64,000 nt of DNA. It comes from Pogonophryne albipinna (lineage: Eukaryota; Chordata; Actinopteri; Perciformes; Artedidraconidae). Below, piece after piece: positions 9,487-21,651 of the stretch (positions are counted from its first letter, which is position 1; each line of letters opens with the position of its first letter). The position numbers and the translations under genes were made by a program. The DNA lies in NCBI GenBank assembly GCA_028583405.1, contig CM053260.1:25642147-25706146 (forward strand). The letters run 5' to 3'. Under the pieces are notes generated by a model. That model saw only the letters and a program-made list of their open reading frames with translations, searched no databases and was not told where the DNA came from.

Positions 9487-10517
9487 TTAGGGTGCAGATT
9501 GGGCCTGGTCCCTCATTGTAGAATCCATCCATCCATCCATCCATCTTCTTCCGCTTATCCGTGGTCGGGTCGCGGGGGTAGCAGTTCCAGCAGAGAGCCC
9601 CAAACTTCCTTTTCCCTGGCGACATCAACCAGCTCTGACTGGGGGATCCCAAGGCGCTCCCAGGCCAGCGAAGAGATATAATCCCTCCACCTGGTCCTAG
9701 GTCTACCCCTTGGTCTCTTCCCAGCTGGACGTGCCTGGAACACCTCCCTAGGGAGGCGCCCAGGTGGCATCCTAACTAGGTGCCCGAACCACCTCAACTG
9801 GCTTCTTTCGACGCGAAGGAGGAGCGGCTCAACTCCGAGTCCCTCCCTGATGACCGAACTTCTCACCTTATCCCTAAGGGAGACACCAGCCACCCTGCGG
9901 AGAAAACCCATCTCGGCCGCTTGTATCCGCGATCTCGTTCTTTCGGTCATGACCCATCCTTCATGACCATAGGTGAGGGTAGGAACGAAAATGGCCCGGT
10001 AGACAGAGAGCTTTGCCTTCTGGCTCAGCTCCCTTTTCGTCACAACGGTGCGGTAAAGCGACTGCAGTACCGCTCCCGCTGCTCCGATTCTCCGGCCCAT
10101 CTCACGCTCCATTGTTCCCTCACTCGAGAACAAGACCCCGAGATACTTGAACTCCTTCACTTGGGGTAAGGACTCATTCCCTACTTGGAGTGGACAGTCC
10201 ATCGGTTTCCTGCTGAGAACCATGGCCTCAGATTTGGAGGTGCTGATCCTCATCCCAGCCGCTTCACACTCGGTTGCGAACCGATCCATTGTAGAATATG
10301 TGTCACAATCAACTTCAGCAGAGGTGTTGTGAGCCGTGATGGTGGATTACTCAAGCGAGGCAGAAGGGTTTGTGGGAGCTTTGAAGGTGGAGTAATACGG
10401 CAAGGCAGAGGGGTTTGTGGGAGCGTTGGCAGTGACATAAAGTGACTGAAGTGCAGTTCCTGGACCTGTCACCTGGGGGCGCTCCTGGATCTCGTCATAG
10501 GCACGATCCTTCCACAG
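9487..10517 (-). pseudogene. receptor remnant X, unit 1: lone tail exon split by a LINE
   Basis: This is a copy of the terminal exon of the full receptor (acceptor CTCACTCAG, then LWKDRAYDEIQERPQ, SLYVTA, YYSTF, LEYSTI). A LINE at 9525-10286 splits the exon inside a YSTM motif. A TAC-to-TAA change ends the frame at QSAP, before the last two tyrosine motifs of the full gene. No transmembrane or Ig exon precedes it: sequence upstream leaves the receptor intron at a TTAGGG-like repeat and enters a hAT element. The 900 bp on its low-coordinate side matches a receptor 3' flank and holds no other gene. Confidence 0.8.
9525..10286 (-). mobile_element. 5'-truncated LINE (Rex3/RTE-type, tentative) in remnant X
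   Basis: The minus-strand frame 9555-10289 encodes the C-terminal part of a reverse transcriptase and beyond: GMRISTSKSEAMVLSRK, FKYLGVLFSSEG, LTYGHEGWVMT, RRVAGVSLRDK and RPRGRPRTRW. The 3' end is a (GGAT)n tract (plus strand CATCCATCCATC at 9525). Flanking direct repeats CATTGTAGAAT at 9514-9524 and 10287-10297 are the target-site duplication. The uninterrupted site is present in units 2 and 3. A GGAT-type tail and short 3' UTR fit Rex3 (RTE clade); Rex1 is the alternative. Confidence 0.85.
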
Positions 10518-10641
10518 CTGAGTGAGAAACAGGAAGGATATTTATAAGCATCCTCATAATGAAGCACTCACCAGTCGGCAGAAGTTATAGCTAACATTAG
10601 CATTTATTTAAAAACAGAGCTGTTGGAATGACTGTGTTAGA

Positions 10642-10644
<3 letters not shown>

Positions 10645-10684
<40 letters not shown>
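10645..10684. repeat. (GT)n microsatellite, X unit 1, 40 bp
   Basis: It is at the same position as the 175-177 bp tracts of units 2 and 3, so strongly contracted here. Confidence 0.95.
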
Positions 10685-10685
<1 letters not shown>

Positions 10686-10794
10686 CCTCCTAAATTGGAG
10701 GTCCCCATGAGGGGAATCATTAATTTTAGGGTGAAGACTTGGTTAGGTTTAGGGTAAGGGTTAAGGGTAAGGGTTAGGTTGAGGAAGAGCGTAG

Positions 10795-12003
10795 TAGTGA
10801 TGGGAATTCCGGCTCTTCTTGGTGAGCCGGATCATTTGGCTCGGCTCAGCAAGAAGAGCCGGCTCTTTCGGCTCCCAAACGGCTCTTCAGTTTACCACAT
10901 ATTATACCTTTTAATTAAATCAAATGTAGCCCTGTTTTGACTAATTATATGTGTACACATATATCACTTAAATTATTCAATACAACCTTTGTACTGAAGT
11001 ATTCAAAAGTAAAAATTACATGTTTAATATAAATGATTTGCTGTGGCCAATTGTTTTCATTGCATTTACAGACCTGTGTAACTCTCTGATACCACCCAAT
11101 GAATGCATTGACTTGCTTGTAGAACCACGCTACACAAAACAGATAGCAACACCTATAAAAACTATTTTAAAAAAGGGGCTACTGTATCGACCTATATAAA
11201 GTATATACATATATTTTCAAAATACCAAAAAGATCCTGCATTTTAGCCATGCCTCATTTCGCTCTATTTGCTCTTTCCAGCGCTGTTTTTGCAGGAGGCT
11301 GATTCTGCGAGCTGCAGCTGACCACGCCCCCCTGCAGGAGAGGGGAGCGTGCTCTGAGATCAGCTGCTGGGCTGTCAGAAGAGGGGGAGAAAAAGAGATC
11401 TCCGTCCTCCGTGTTTTATTCTTATAGAAGTAAGAAGAGAAGTAATGGGGCAGAAACCCTCCTTTTTACGCAGCGGTCCCCAGACATAGACATCAAACGG
11501 CGACACATATTCAGTTGCCAGTTACTTTGGCATTAGGGCAGGGATATCTAGATACTTTCCAATGTTTGACATCATGAATTGTGCTACTTTTAAAGCAAGC
11601 AACGACGTTTTCAAATCTGTAATCATAAAGCTCCTCAAAAACACTATCGAAGCAGTTCCTGCCGTTGCTACGTTAGTTCAAACCTCTATGGTTCAAACCA
11701 ACAGTAACAACGGACTACTTTTCTTAGCGGATGCATGTCAATTTAAATCAATACATAAAACTATTTTTTAAATCAATAAAATAATTTTCTAAATCCATAA
11801 AAGCATTTCAATTAATATTGGGAGTGATGTCGTTACTTTGTTGAGAATGTGGCCATGTAATAAGCGGGATAATGTGCACATTGCACATTGCATAATGTGC
11901 CTTCAAGCCGATCTAGATCCCTCCGCAAAAAAAACGGCTCGTTCGCGGGCGAGAGCCGGCTCCCGTCGTTCACTTAACGTCGTTCGCGACCGACACATCA
12001 CTA
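10795..12003. mobile_element. non-autonomous hAT element A, unit 1
   Basis: The ends are TAGTGATGGG and CACATCACTA, with GAGCCGG-rich subterminal sequence. An exact 8-bp target duplication GAGCGTAG lies at 10787-10794 and 12004-12011. An 8-bp duplication with TAGTGATG ends is diagnostic of hAT. No transposase reading frame is seen inside (1.2 kb). Confidence 0.88.
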
Positions 12004-12010
12004 GAGCGTA

Positions 12011-12135
12011 GGGCTCCGGGGGGCGTCTATCGTTATTCCAACCCAGTTTAGATTTAACCACGCCCACTTCCGCATTACGCAAGAACGTAGCTCTACGCGA
12101 TCGCGTCATAGACTTCTTCTTCGGCAGTTATAGCG
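12011..12135. repeat. single arm of a long inverted repeat, unit 1
   Basis: It begins GGGCTCCGGGGGGCGTCTAT and runs to CGGCAGTTATAGC. The matching inverted arm and interior of unit 2 (30526-35412) are missing. Instead, a second copy of the hAT A right end with GAGCGTAGGGCTCCGGGGG follows at about 12163-12220, so this junction was rearranged. Confidence 0.65.
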
Positions 12136-12220
12136 GTCGCGGTAAAGCAGGATATTGAATTAGAGATGGCAAATCGTTCGCGACCGACACATCACTAGAG
12201 CGTAGGGCTCCGGGGGAGCG

Positions 12221-12463
12221 TGGTGCGTGGTGCACTGGCTCTCGGTAAATAGGCGTTTAAAAAAAACATTAAAAACCTCCATAAACATAGCCCTATTAAG
12301 ACCCAATAAAACCCCTTTTAAAAGCGTTATAAAAGCTCTGTGAGGACAAGACCGTTTTAAAAGACTGGTTAAAAAGTGCATGACGGGGCTGGACCACGGA
12401 ACGGCGGCAGAGTATGTTAAAAAGCAGATCTCCCCAACCCAGGATCTCTGGAGGGGGGCGCGC

Positions 12464-12465
<2 letters not shown>
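12221..12465. other. spacer shared with unit 2, no gene seen
   Basis: It starts AGCGTGGTGCGTGG; TTTTAAAAG-type words recur. It matches 35418-35647. No ORF or repeat class is recognised. Confidence 0.5.

Positions 12466-12520
<55 letters not shown>
12466..12520. repeat. (GT)n microsatellite, spacer of unit 1
   Basis: Short GT tract after GGCGCGCGC; equivalents are at 35648-35696 and 52425-52474. Confidence 0.95.
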
Positions 12521-12521
<1 letters not shown>

Positions 12522-12581
12522 AGCTCGTCCCAATGGAATCAGTAAAAGACCTTAAATGAGAAGGGGATCTAAAATGGTTAA

Positions 12582-14622
12582 CCTCTTAAGCCCTGAGCCT
12601 GTTTTTCAGGTTTCAGGCTCGAAAATGCCACTAACACAACAAAGACTATATCTTCACTTCTAAAAGGGGTAAATTAATAATCTTTTCTCTCAGAGCAAGG
12701 TTACATCTGTGAGTTGGATGTAGAAGTGTCAGAATCAATATAGATGTTTTTATTTTAAAGTAAATTCAGATGGAACATAGTAAAAACATGCAAATTCTAA
12801 TGTCCGCCTAAAAACACCCCATTACTTATAGTAAAAACCACCCTTGAATGATGGGTTAGTAGACTAAAAGCTTTAGGAATCCAAACTATAACATATAATA
12901 AGTACCCTGTATCAAGATTGATGCAAAACAAGTGAAATTTGACCTTTTTAGAGAGGTTTAGAAAAATAAAGTCCAGGCGGACTCACCTCTGGGTAATTTG
13001 GGAACCATCGGTTCCATTTGAACTTTTTCACTGTAAAAATCATATTATTACTTTGAATTTTCACTATAGGTATTCATTCCATCCAAATACAACTGTTGTG
13101 AAAAAAAATAAAAATAAAAATAAAATATAAGAACATACTCTGTTATCCTCTTAGGCAAGGCAAGTTTATTTATATAGCACTTATAGGCCCCACGGACCGA
13201 AATCGCGTCATTTGCAGGAAACAACGTCTAAGGAACCTTACTATTTAATAAACTATGAATATTTTATATCCATATAACGGGAAAAAACGTATTTAACTGA
13301 TCTTTTTCATTTATTTTTTCAAAAAAAACACAATGCTAACAGTGAGCATCTGAATTAGCCCCGAGCGAAAAATGCTAACCTATTACTGCACCGAAAATCA
13401 CTCCTAGCTCCCTTATTACTTATCCTAGCTCCCTTATTACTTATCCTAGCTGCACATCCAACACATCGTTTTTGATCGTAAAGACACAGAATCTAACGGT
13501 GCCCACCTCAACACTGAAAGATACAAACTTGCGACGTTATCAACAAAAACGTACATCAAAACAAGTGGCGCTAGGTACTAGCATGCGCTAGGCTAACGGC
13601 TTACCTTCCTCTTTGCCTGGTCTAAACTGGTCTTCAATGGCATTAAAACGATAAAAACGATGATGTAGTTAATCCATAGGTTAATATCCAATGTTGCTGT
13701 GTCCCCTTTGAAATGTTCTGATAATCTATAAGCAATAAAACTGCAATTCCGTTATCTGCTGTCCGCTCTGTGCTCCGTGCGATCTGGGTCCTGTTGTAAT
13801 GCCTGCTGTTATGTAGTAAACAATAAATGAAGCCGCCTGCGTAATGTACGTAAACTGGCTGGCATTCTTTATACTTTACGCAGGACCATATCTCTGGAAC
13901 CCATTGGTCGATTCGTGTGATTTACACCTTTTTCTTAACCATCAGAACCAATAGAATCGATGGGCAGTTCCCAAATCAATGTAAACATTACCATAGCGGA
14001 CGTAATAGAGAAACGGACAAAGCATATCTAAAAGTGCACGCCTGGACGGCGAAACTTTATACCCAGTATATTGCCATAAATATGATGAAGGATTATCAGT
14101 CAAAATTTCTACGTGACACAAAGACATTGGATTAACCTTGAGCGGCGTTTTTATTCCGGTGAACACAACTTTTGATCACAAATCAAAAAAGGTAAGACGA
14201 AATTATTGTAATATTTTTGAAACCGGATGTTGTTTACTTTCTCTTTTCTGGCTGATAGCTCCGCAATTCGGGGTCCTACAGTGATGATATTTACATGTGT
14301 GGAATCTGTGGAGTCTTTGCTTTAAATCGTATATCTTGTTTGTGCAGTTACGATAAGTAATAAGGGCATTTCTACCGTGAGTGCTGTGCAAATTCCGTTA
14401 GCATTACTTAGCATTTTTTCGCTCCATGCTAATTCAAAGGCTTGGTATTACTCTTGTGTTTCTTTTAGCTAAAAATGGTTCACATTGTCAGTTAGCGGAG
14501 TTTCTTACCATTAAAAGGGTATGGAACATTAATAGTTTCATAAATGTTAAGAAGCCCTGAGACATAGTCTCATAAAAAAACGGTGGGAGGGGTCCCCTGG
14601 GTGGACCCTCGGGCTTAAGAGG
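12582..14622. mobile_element. non-autonomous piggyBac-like element, unit 1
   Basis: It has 12-bp inverted ends CCTCTTAAGCCC / GGGCTTAAGAGG flanked by TTAA on both sides (12578-12581 and 14623-14626). Units 2 and 3 carry the uninterrupted single TTAA at 35787-35790 and 52565-52568 in otherwise identical flanks. TTAA duplication with CC-starting ends is the piggyBac hallmark (Kolobok also targets TTAA). The 2041-bp interior has no transposase frame. It includes a dispersed-repeat scrap CAAGTTTATTTATATAGCAC near 13160. Confidence 0.88.
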
Positions 14623-14626
14623 TTAA

Positions 14627-15329
14627 CTTAAGAGTGATTCCAGTTCTGTTAGTTAAAACCATGCATTAAATACATTTAAAAGTGAAAGTGCAAGTATTAA
14701 AACAAAAGTGCAATAATAAAAGGGGGGCACACCGGGTTAGTAAAATCGTATAAAATGAACTAGATGTCATTGGAAAATAAAAACCACTAAGATCAAGGTC
14801 AGGTAAGTTTAAAAGATTCCAAAGGACAGGTGTTTTTTGCTCTGTTTATTTTAATAAAAAGGTGGCAGGTCGGTGAAGAGTTTCTCTCTGCGGGTGTTTT
14901 TCTGGCCTCCAGGTAATAAAATAAATAAAAATAAATAAATAAAAGGATCGCTCCTCATTTGGCTTTGATTATGATTCTGGATTATTTGCAATCTATTGAG
15001 GAGTGGAAACAACCACCTTACAGAATCAAAGGAGCCAAACTAGAGCTGGTGTCAGTGTCACAAACGTTTAAAGCATTTTTCTGAAATAATGTTTTTATTT
15101 TTCGAAACATCAGCAAAGCTTTGTGCAGCCTGCAATAACACACAAAACAACTCAATGCTGAGTGTCCCCATAATGGAGGTCCCCATAAGGGGAATAATAC
15201 ATTTTAGGGTGAAGACTTGGTTAGGGTTAGGGTAAGGGTTAGGGTAAGGGTTAGGTTGAGGAAGAGCGGAAGGGTTTGTGGGAGCTTTAAAGGTGAAAAA
15301 GCAATGAAGTGAAAAAGATGTACAGTATC
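14627..15329. other. 3' flank / likely 3' UTR region of receptor gene 1
   Basis: It is shared with 35791-36471 and 52569-53260. No ORF is seen. From 14997 it repeats the sequence near 8530 (GGAGTGGAAACAACCACCTT). Short GGTTAGGG/GGTAAGGG runs lie at 15220-15260. Confidence 0.5.
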
Positions 15330-15775
15330 TCAGGTCTGCTGTGGGTGGTTGACAGAAGAATAGAAAGGGTCTTCAGGAAGTCTGGATGGATGATTGACAG
15401 TAGAGTAGGCGGCAGATTGGGCCTGGTCCCTTACTGTAGAATATGTGTCACAATCAACTTCAGCAGAGGTGTTGTGAGCCGTGATGGTGGAGTACTCAAG
15501 CGAGGCAGAAGGGTTTGTGGGAGCTTTGAAGGTGGAGTAATACGGCAAGGCAGAGGGGTTTGTGGGAGTGTTGGCAGTGACATAAAGTGACTGAAGTGCA
15601 GTTCCTGGAGCTGTCACCTGGGGGCGCTCCTGGATCTCGTCATAGGCACGATCCTTCCACAGCTGAGTGAGAAACAGGAAGGATATTTATAAGCATCCTC
15701 ATAATGAAGCACTCACCAGTCGGCAGAAGTTATAGCTAACATTAGCATTTATTCAAAAACAGAGCTGTTGGAATG

Positions 15776-15994
<219 letters not shown>

Positions 15995-16252
15995 CCTAGC
16001 GGCCTAGCATTACTATACTTGTGGGGACCTAAATATGTTTACACAGTCACGTGTGGGGACTCGCCTCCCTTATGGGGACAAATTTGAGGTCCCCATGAGG
16101 GGAATCATTAATTTTAGGGTGAAGACTTGGTTAGGGTTAGGGTTAGGCATGTGTTGGTTATGGTTAAGGTTAGGATAAGTCTCCAGGAAATGCATGTAAG
16201 TCAATGTAATGTCCCCTGAAGTGATGTATACATGGTATGTGTGTGTGCATGT

Positions 16253-17459
16253 TAGGGGTGTAACGGTTCACAAACATTTCGGTTCGGTACGTACCTCGGT
16301 TTTTAGGTCACGGTTCGGTTCGGTACGTTTTCGGTACAGCAGAAAAAATTATCACAAAACATAACATATTTTTTTTTCATTAAACTGAATAATGTATTCA
16401 CTCAAATAAATACAAAATATAATATAATAAACATTAAGGTGCAGCATTTCGATGAACTAAAATAATCTGTATTTGAACTTTACTGTACTAGTACTCACAA
16501 AACATAAACTATTAGTTTTGGGTTTTTAATTATTATTAAACTATGAATATTCACTCAAATAAATATAAAATATAATAAAATAAACATTAAGGTGCAGCTT
16601 TTCGATGAACTGAAATAATCTGTATTTGAACTGTACTGTACTAGTACCTAAGCAGCCAGTTAGACATTATGACTTGCTTGTCATTGTATTTTCATGTTTT
16701 TTTAAAGAAAAATGAACTTGTCCACATTGCTTGCTGAAAGGGCAGATCTGCTGGCACTAACAATGTCTCCTGCTGTGGAGAACACCCTCTCTAGGGACAG
16801 AGGTAGCAGATACAGCCAGGTAGCGCTTTGCTAACATGGCAACATAAGGATATTTGGCGTTTGTAATAGCTTTGGCTTGGTCTGAACTTTTTGCGTGTGG
16901 TGGAGGCTTACATGCTAGCGGGAGTTGGGTTTGCACTTCAGTCTTTTGGTACCGGTGATATTCACGTTCGGGTAATGCCTTTTCAAATGAGTGTGTAAGT
17001 TTGATGTATTGCCAGCCGCGTAACCAATTTTAGTTGAACAATGCCGACAAACAGCTTGTTCCACCTGTCTTTGTCCGTCATCCTTGTACGCAACTGCAAA
17101 ACCAAAATGTTCCCAAACCGGAGACTTCAATTATGCTGGAGGATTTTCGAGCTCAACTTTATCTGCGTTCGCCATTTCGACAGTTCCTCAAATTACTGAC
17201 TACATTTGAACGCATCCCTCTGACCAGCTCGTCCAATGAAATGACTTGCTCGCTCTATGACGCGTTGAACACAATGGGAGCAAATTACTCTGAATGCTGC
17301 GACGCAGCACCTGAGATTACTTCCAAGAAGTTGTTCACGTTCTCAATTCTTTACGTTTAACGTTATATTCCTTCGGTACACTTCGGTACACATGTGTACC
17401 GAACCGAAGGGCCCGTACCGAATAATTTCGGTACGGGTACGTGTACCGTTACACCCCTA
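16253..17459 (-). mobile_element. internally deleted hAT element B in the last intron of receptor gene 1
   Basis: The ends are TAGGGGTGTAACGGT and ACCGTTACACCCCTA, with an 8-bp duplication GTGCATGT at 16245-16252 and 17460-17467. On the minus strand it keeps the transposase N-terminus, a BED zinc finger (CRHCSTKIGYAAGNT with LHTHLKRH, at 16915-17130), and a scrap of the C-terminal dimerisation region (ERVFSTAGDIVSASR near 16735-16800). The catalytic middle is missing, so the element is non-autonomous. Confidence 0.92.
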
Positions 17460-19759
17460 GTGCATGTGTGTGAGCAGATTGTTGTTTATCCCTATAAATG
17501 AGAATGAGAATGATGATGCTTGGCTACAAAACTCCTTTTAAGTCCCTTTTCAGACACATATTTGGAAATTATTTAGTTCAAGGCACAGTTGAGCATACGT
17601 TTGTCTGCTAGCATGGCTGTAGACTCTTATTGTGGAAGGCAAAGGCTGTTGGTGACAAACTGGAAATCATCATCATGGAAATATTGTTAAGGAAACTCCC
17701 AACTGTTGGCCAATTAAATCTAGCAATCTAATACACACACAGATACACACACACTCACAAATATGGACCCTTACCTCCACGTCATGTGCTTCTCCTTTCC
17801 TTTTGTTTTTTGAACAACATGAATCTGTCAGAGAAATTGATAAAAGTGGTTGAATGTATTTCCCTGGTTCAATATATTACAGAAATACTGTATTTTTCTA
17901 AAACTTACCCCTAATGTGTTTATTCTAAATCCCCCCATCCCCTACCCCCATTACTTTTATTATTATAATTACATGTATTGATGAATTGATAAATCTAATA
18001 ACTGTGTGCCAGCCCACCTACTTCCAGTGAATAAAAAGTACGTATAAAGTAACGTGCAGAAATCTCTTACGCTTGTGCCTGAAAACCAAAAATAGCAGAA
18101 GCCCCAGCAGAGCCACACAGAACACAGTGGCGACTATAGGAATCCAAGAGACGCCTGCAGGAGACAAAACCCATGTAGCTTATTTTAACTAACATTAACT
18201 CCCATCAAGTCTGTGATATAACATTTAGTGGGAATGTTTCATTTCTAATAACATCATTTAACAACATCATCTTCCTCCTGCAATGGCTGCAGTATGTTTC
18301 ATAGAACAAAAAGTAGTTTTCTCACCATCTTTCTGGGCGAGAGTTGGACTGGGTTGTTGACACAGTAGATGAAGCAGTAGGTGAATCAGTAGATGAATCA
18401 GTAGGTGAACCAGTAGGATGAATCAGTAGACGAACCAGTAGACGAATCAGTAGACGAACCAGTAGACGAACCAGTAGACGAACCAGTAGGTGAACCAGTA
18501 GATGAATCAGTAGATGAACAGTAGATGAACCAGTAGATGAACCAATAGGTGAACAGTAGGACGAAGCAGTAGACGAACCAGTAGAGGGAACCAGTAGAGG
18601 AAACCAGTAGACGAACCAGTAGGTGAATCAGTAGTGAACCAGTAGATGATCAGTAGATGAACCAGTAGAGTGAACCAGTAGATGAACCAGTAGATGAACT
18701 AGTAGATGAAGAAGTAGACGAACCAGTAGAGGAACCAGTAGAACGCAATCATTTAGGTGACCGTATGGGTGAACCAAGTATAGATTGAATCATTAGTGTG
18801 ACCAGTATAGCCGAGGGCAGTAGTAGGAACCAATAGACGAACCAGTAGGTGAATCAGTAGTGGAACCTAGATGAAGCAGTAAAAACCAGTAGATGAACTA
18901 GTAGATGAAGAAGTAGACGAACCAGTAGACGAACCAGTAGAGGAACCAGTAGACGAATCAGTAGGTGAACCAGTAGGTGAACCAGTAGGTGAACCAGTAG
19001 ACGAAGCAGTAGAGGAACCAGTAGACAAACCAGTAGATGAATCAGTAGGTGAACCAGTAGATGAATCAGTAGATGAACCAGTAGATGAAGCAGTAGACGA
19101 ACCAGTAGATGAAGCAGTAGACAAACTATTAGAGGAACCAGTAGACGAACCAGTAGAGGAACCAGTAGACGAACCAGTAGGTGAATCAGTAGGTGAACCA
19201 GTAGATGAATCAGTAGATGAACCAGTAGATGAACCAGTAGATGAACCAGTAGATGAACCAGTAGATGAAGAAGTAGACGAACCAGTAGACGAACCAGTAG
19301 ACGAACCAGTAGACGAATCAGTAGGTGAACCAGTAGGTGAACCAGTAGATGAATCAGTAGGTGAACCAGTAGACGAAGCAGTAGAGGAACCAGTAGACAA
19401 ACCAGTAGATGAATCAGTAGGTGAACCAGTAGATGAATCAGTAGATGAATCAGTAGGTGAACCAGTAGATGAATCAGTAGATGAACCAGTAGATGAAGCA
19501 GTAGATGAACCAGTAGATGAAGCAGTAGACGAACTATTAGAGGAACCAGTAGACGAACCAGTAGAGGAACCAGTAGATGAACCAGTAGGTGACAAAGTGG
19601 TTGAAGGATGGGATGTTGATGACGTACTAGAGTTTGTCAATTCTTCTGAAAATTGATAAGTAGACTCAGATTATAACGTTGTCCCAGAAAACGTGCATGG
19701 AAAACGAGAAATACAATCATTCAAATGTAAAAAAAAGTGTATCATGTAATCATATATCA

Positions 19760-19892
19760 ATGATAGAGGGTGTCGTGTCTCAAGTGTCTCTACTGTAGGC
19801 TAATTTTATTATATGTACAGCACTTTGGCTCGACCAAAAATTGTTTATAAATGTGCTATATAAATAAAACTTGATTTGATTTGATTTGATAG
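19760..19892. repeat. common fish interspersed repeat, intron of receptor gene 1
   Basis: It contains GTACAGCACTTTGGCT and TATATAAATAAAACTTGATT; the same family in opposite orientation lies at 34343-34500. Equivalents are at 40674-40806 and 56109-56241. Confidence 0.55.
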
Positions 19893-20126
19893 TCTTTGTA
19901 ATTTGGAGCCAAACATTTTTTTCTTCAATTAACATATATTAGGTTTGACTATTATTATTGTGCGAGAACACTATGGATATTCACATCAGTAGGTACATTT
20001 CTGTCAAATAGTTGCAGACCTAGTGAAGTTTTTGATGTAGACAGACAGACCACATGGTCTGTATTTAACAACTTATATCAGAGAAACCTTTATTATTCAT
20101 CTCAGAAATTTAGTTTCTCACCTTTA

Positions 20127-20510
20127 AAGGTGGGGTAGGTAATTTCGGAGAAACCAGCTCGAGTGCGCTAGAATTTGAAAATACACAACCGGAGAAAATC
20201 TGCCTCTTCCTTACAGAGCCCCTCCTCCAACACACAAGAACGCGCACATGACCAATGAGGGCACGAGATAAGTCTGTGCACAGATGGAAGGCTGACAGGC
20301 AGGTAGGCCATCCAGTTACTTTAGCCGGGCCGGGTCAGATGATTGGTCGTGCTTTTTACAGCACCACGGCTTCCACAGATGACATTTTTTTATGGATTTG
20401 TTGTCAAAGCACTTAAGATATTCATTGCTATCGGGATGTTAAGAGCATTCCATGGAATATAACAAAAAGTGTATCTCGAGCCGGTTTCTCAAACTTACCT
20501 ACCCCACCTT
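20127..20510. mobile_element. MITE at the splice donor of Ig domain 2, gene 1
   Basis: The imperfect inverted ends are AAGGTGGGGTAGGTAA... and its complement ...TTACCTACCCCACCTT, with similarity continuing about 40 bases inward (GAAACC, GCTCGAG). TA is duplicated on both sides (TTA is an equally possible reading). It sits within the last codons of the domain 2 exon; the original junction GTTAAAG/GTGAG survives at the far end, and the element supplies TAG/GTAAGT near its own end. Confidence 0.8.
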
Positions 20511-21651
20511 TAACCTCCAGTTGTATTTTCCTGAGAGCAACTCGGTAACTTCCTTCAGTTGATTCCACTCCACACCAGTAGACTCCAGCGTGCTGTGAGG
20601 ACACATTACTGATGGACACATTGAAGCCACTCTTGGTTTCTGTGAGAGTGAACATCCCCTTTGATTGAGCAGATTTTGTTGAAATATCCTTACAGATTGA
20701 ACCGTTCTCTTTGCAGCAAAACATGGAGTCGTCGTAATTTATTTCGTAATCAAATGAGATGGTGGTTTTACCTGTTCTGTACGCAGTTACATTTAATGCT
20801 TCCTGGCAGCCTTTATCTGCAAATAAAAAATAAAAGTAAAACATGAAATCTATCCGTTAACGTGTGCCTTATATCAAACTGATTTCCATTGTTGTCTGAA
20901 TGGATTTGCAGTTGATTACTTTGTAGTTTGTTGAGGGTGGTTACAGAGTGCTTCCACAAAGGACAAGAGAGACTCACGATAGAGATGAAGCATTTCTTAC
21001 CTAATTTCAATTCCACGGAAAATCTTCCATCGCTTATCCACACGTTTTTTTCATTGGTTTCAATTATTGTTTGATTTCCATCTTTGTCCTCTACATTAAT
21101 ACTTGTATATATTTTCCATGTCTCAGGGTATCCGCGGGTAAAATTAACCCATCCACCTCTGCATCCCTTCCCCATAGAGGCCTCACAGCCTGTAGAGAGA
21201 GAGAAACGTTCATGTCAGATTCTCAAACAAAATCAGGACACACTTTCAGGATTAATTAGTAAATCACACATTTAAAAAATACGACATACTAGTATACAAA
21301 GTACTTTGAATAATATGATAAAATAAAACATAAACTAATATTGTTATGTAGAGTTTATGAGAGGTAGCTTGTGTACAAATGTGAAAATATTGTGAAGGTT
21401 GTGCAGAACTGGCAATACTTGAATGAAATAAATAAAAACTGTATGTACAGTGTGCATTAATATAATGCACACACACATGAATACAGTAGCAGAATTTGAT
21501 GCTGTAGGATTTTACTCATATCGATAAATATGATGTAGTTATGATCAATAAAATAAAAACAATTAGCTCAAAATGGACGCAGAATATGTTGAAAACGCTT
21601 AATCTTTTTACCTGTCATCAGTGAGAGGAAGAGCAGCAGAAACTTCTTCAT

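Noticed and set aside
15220..15260. Interstitial telomere repeats
   Set aside because: GGTTAGGG words alternate with GGTAAGGG in runs of under 50 bp and belong to a dispersed repeat with GTGAAGACTTGG; not a telomeric array.
16915..17130. Stand-alone BED zinc-finger host gene
   Set aside because: It lies inside a hAT element with inverted ends and an 8-bp target duplication and lacks the rest of the protein; it is a transposase remnant.
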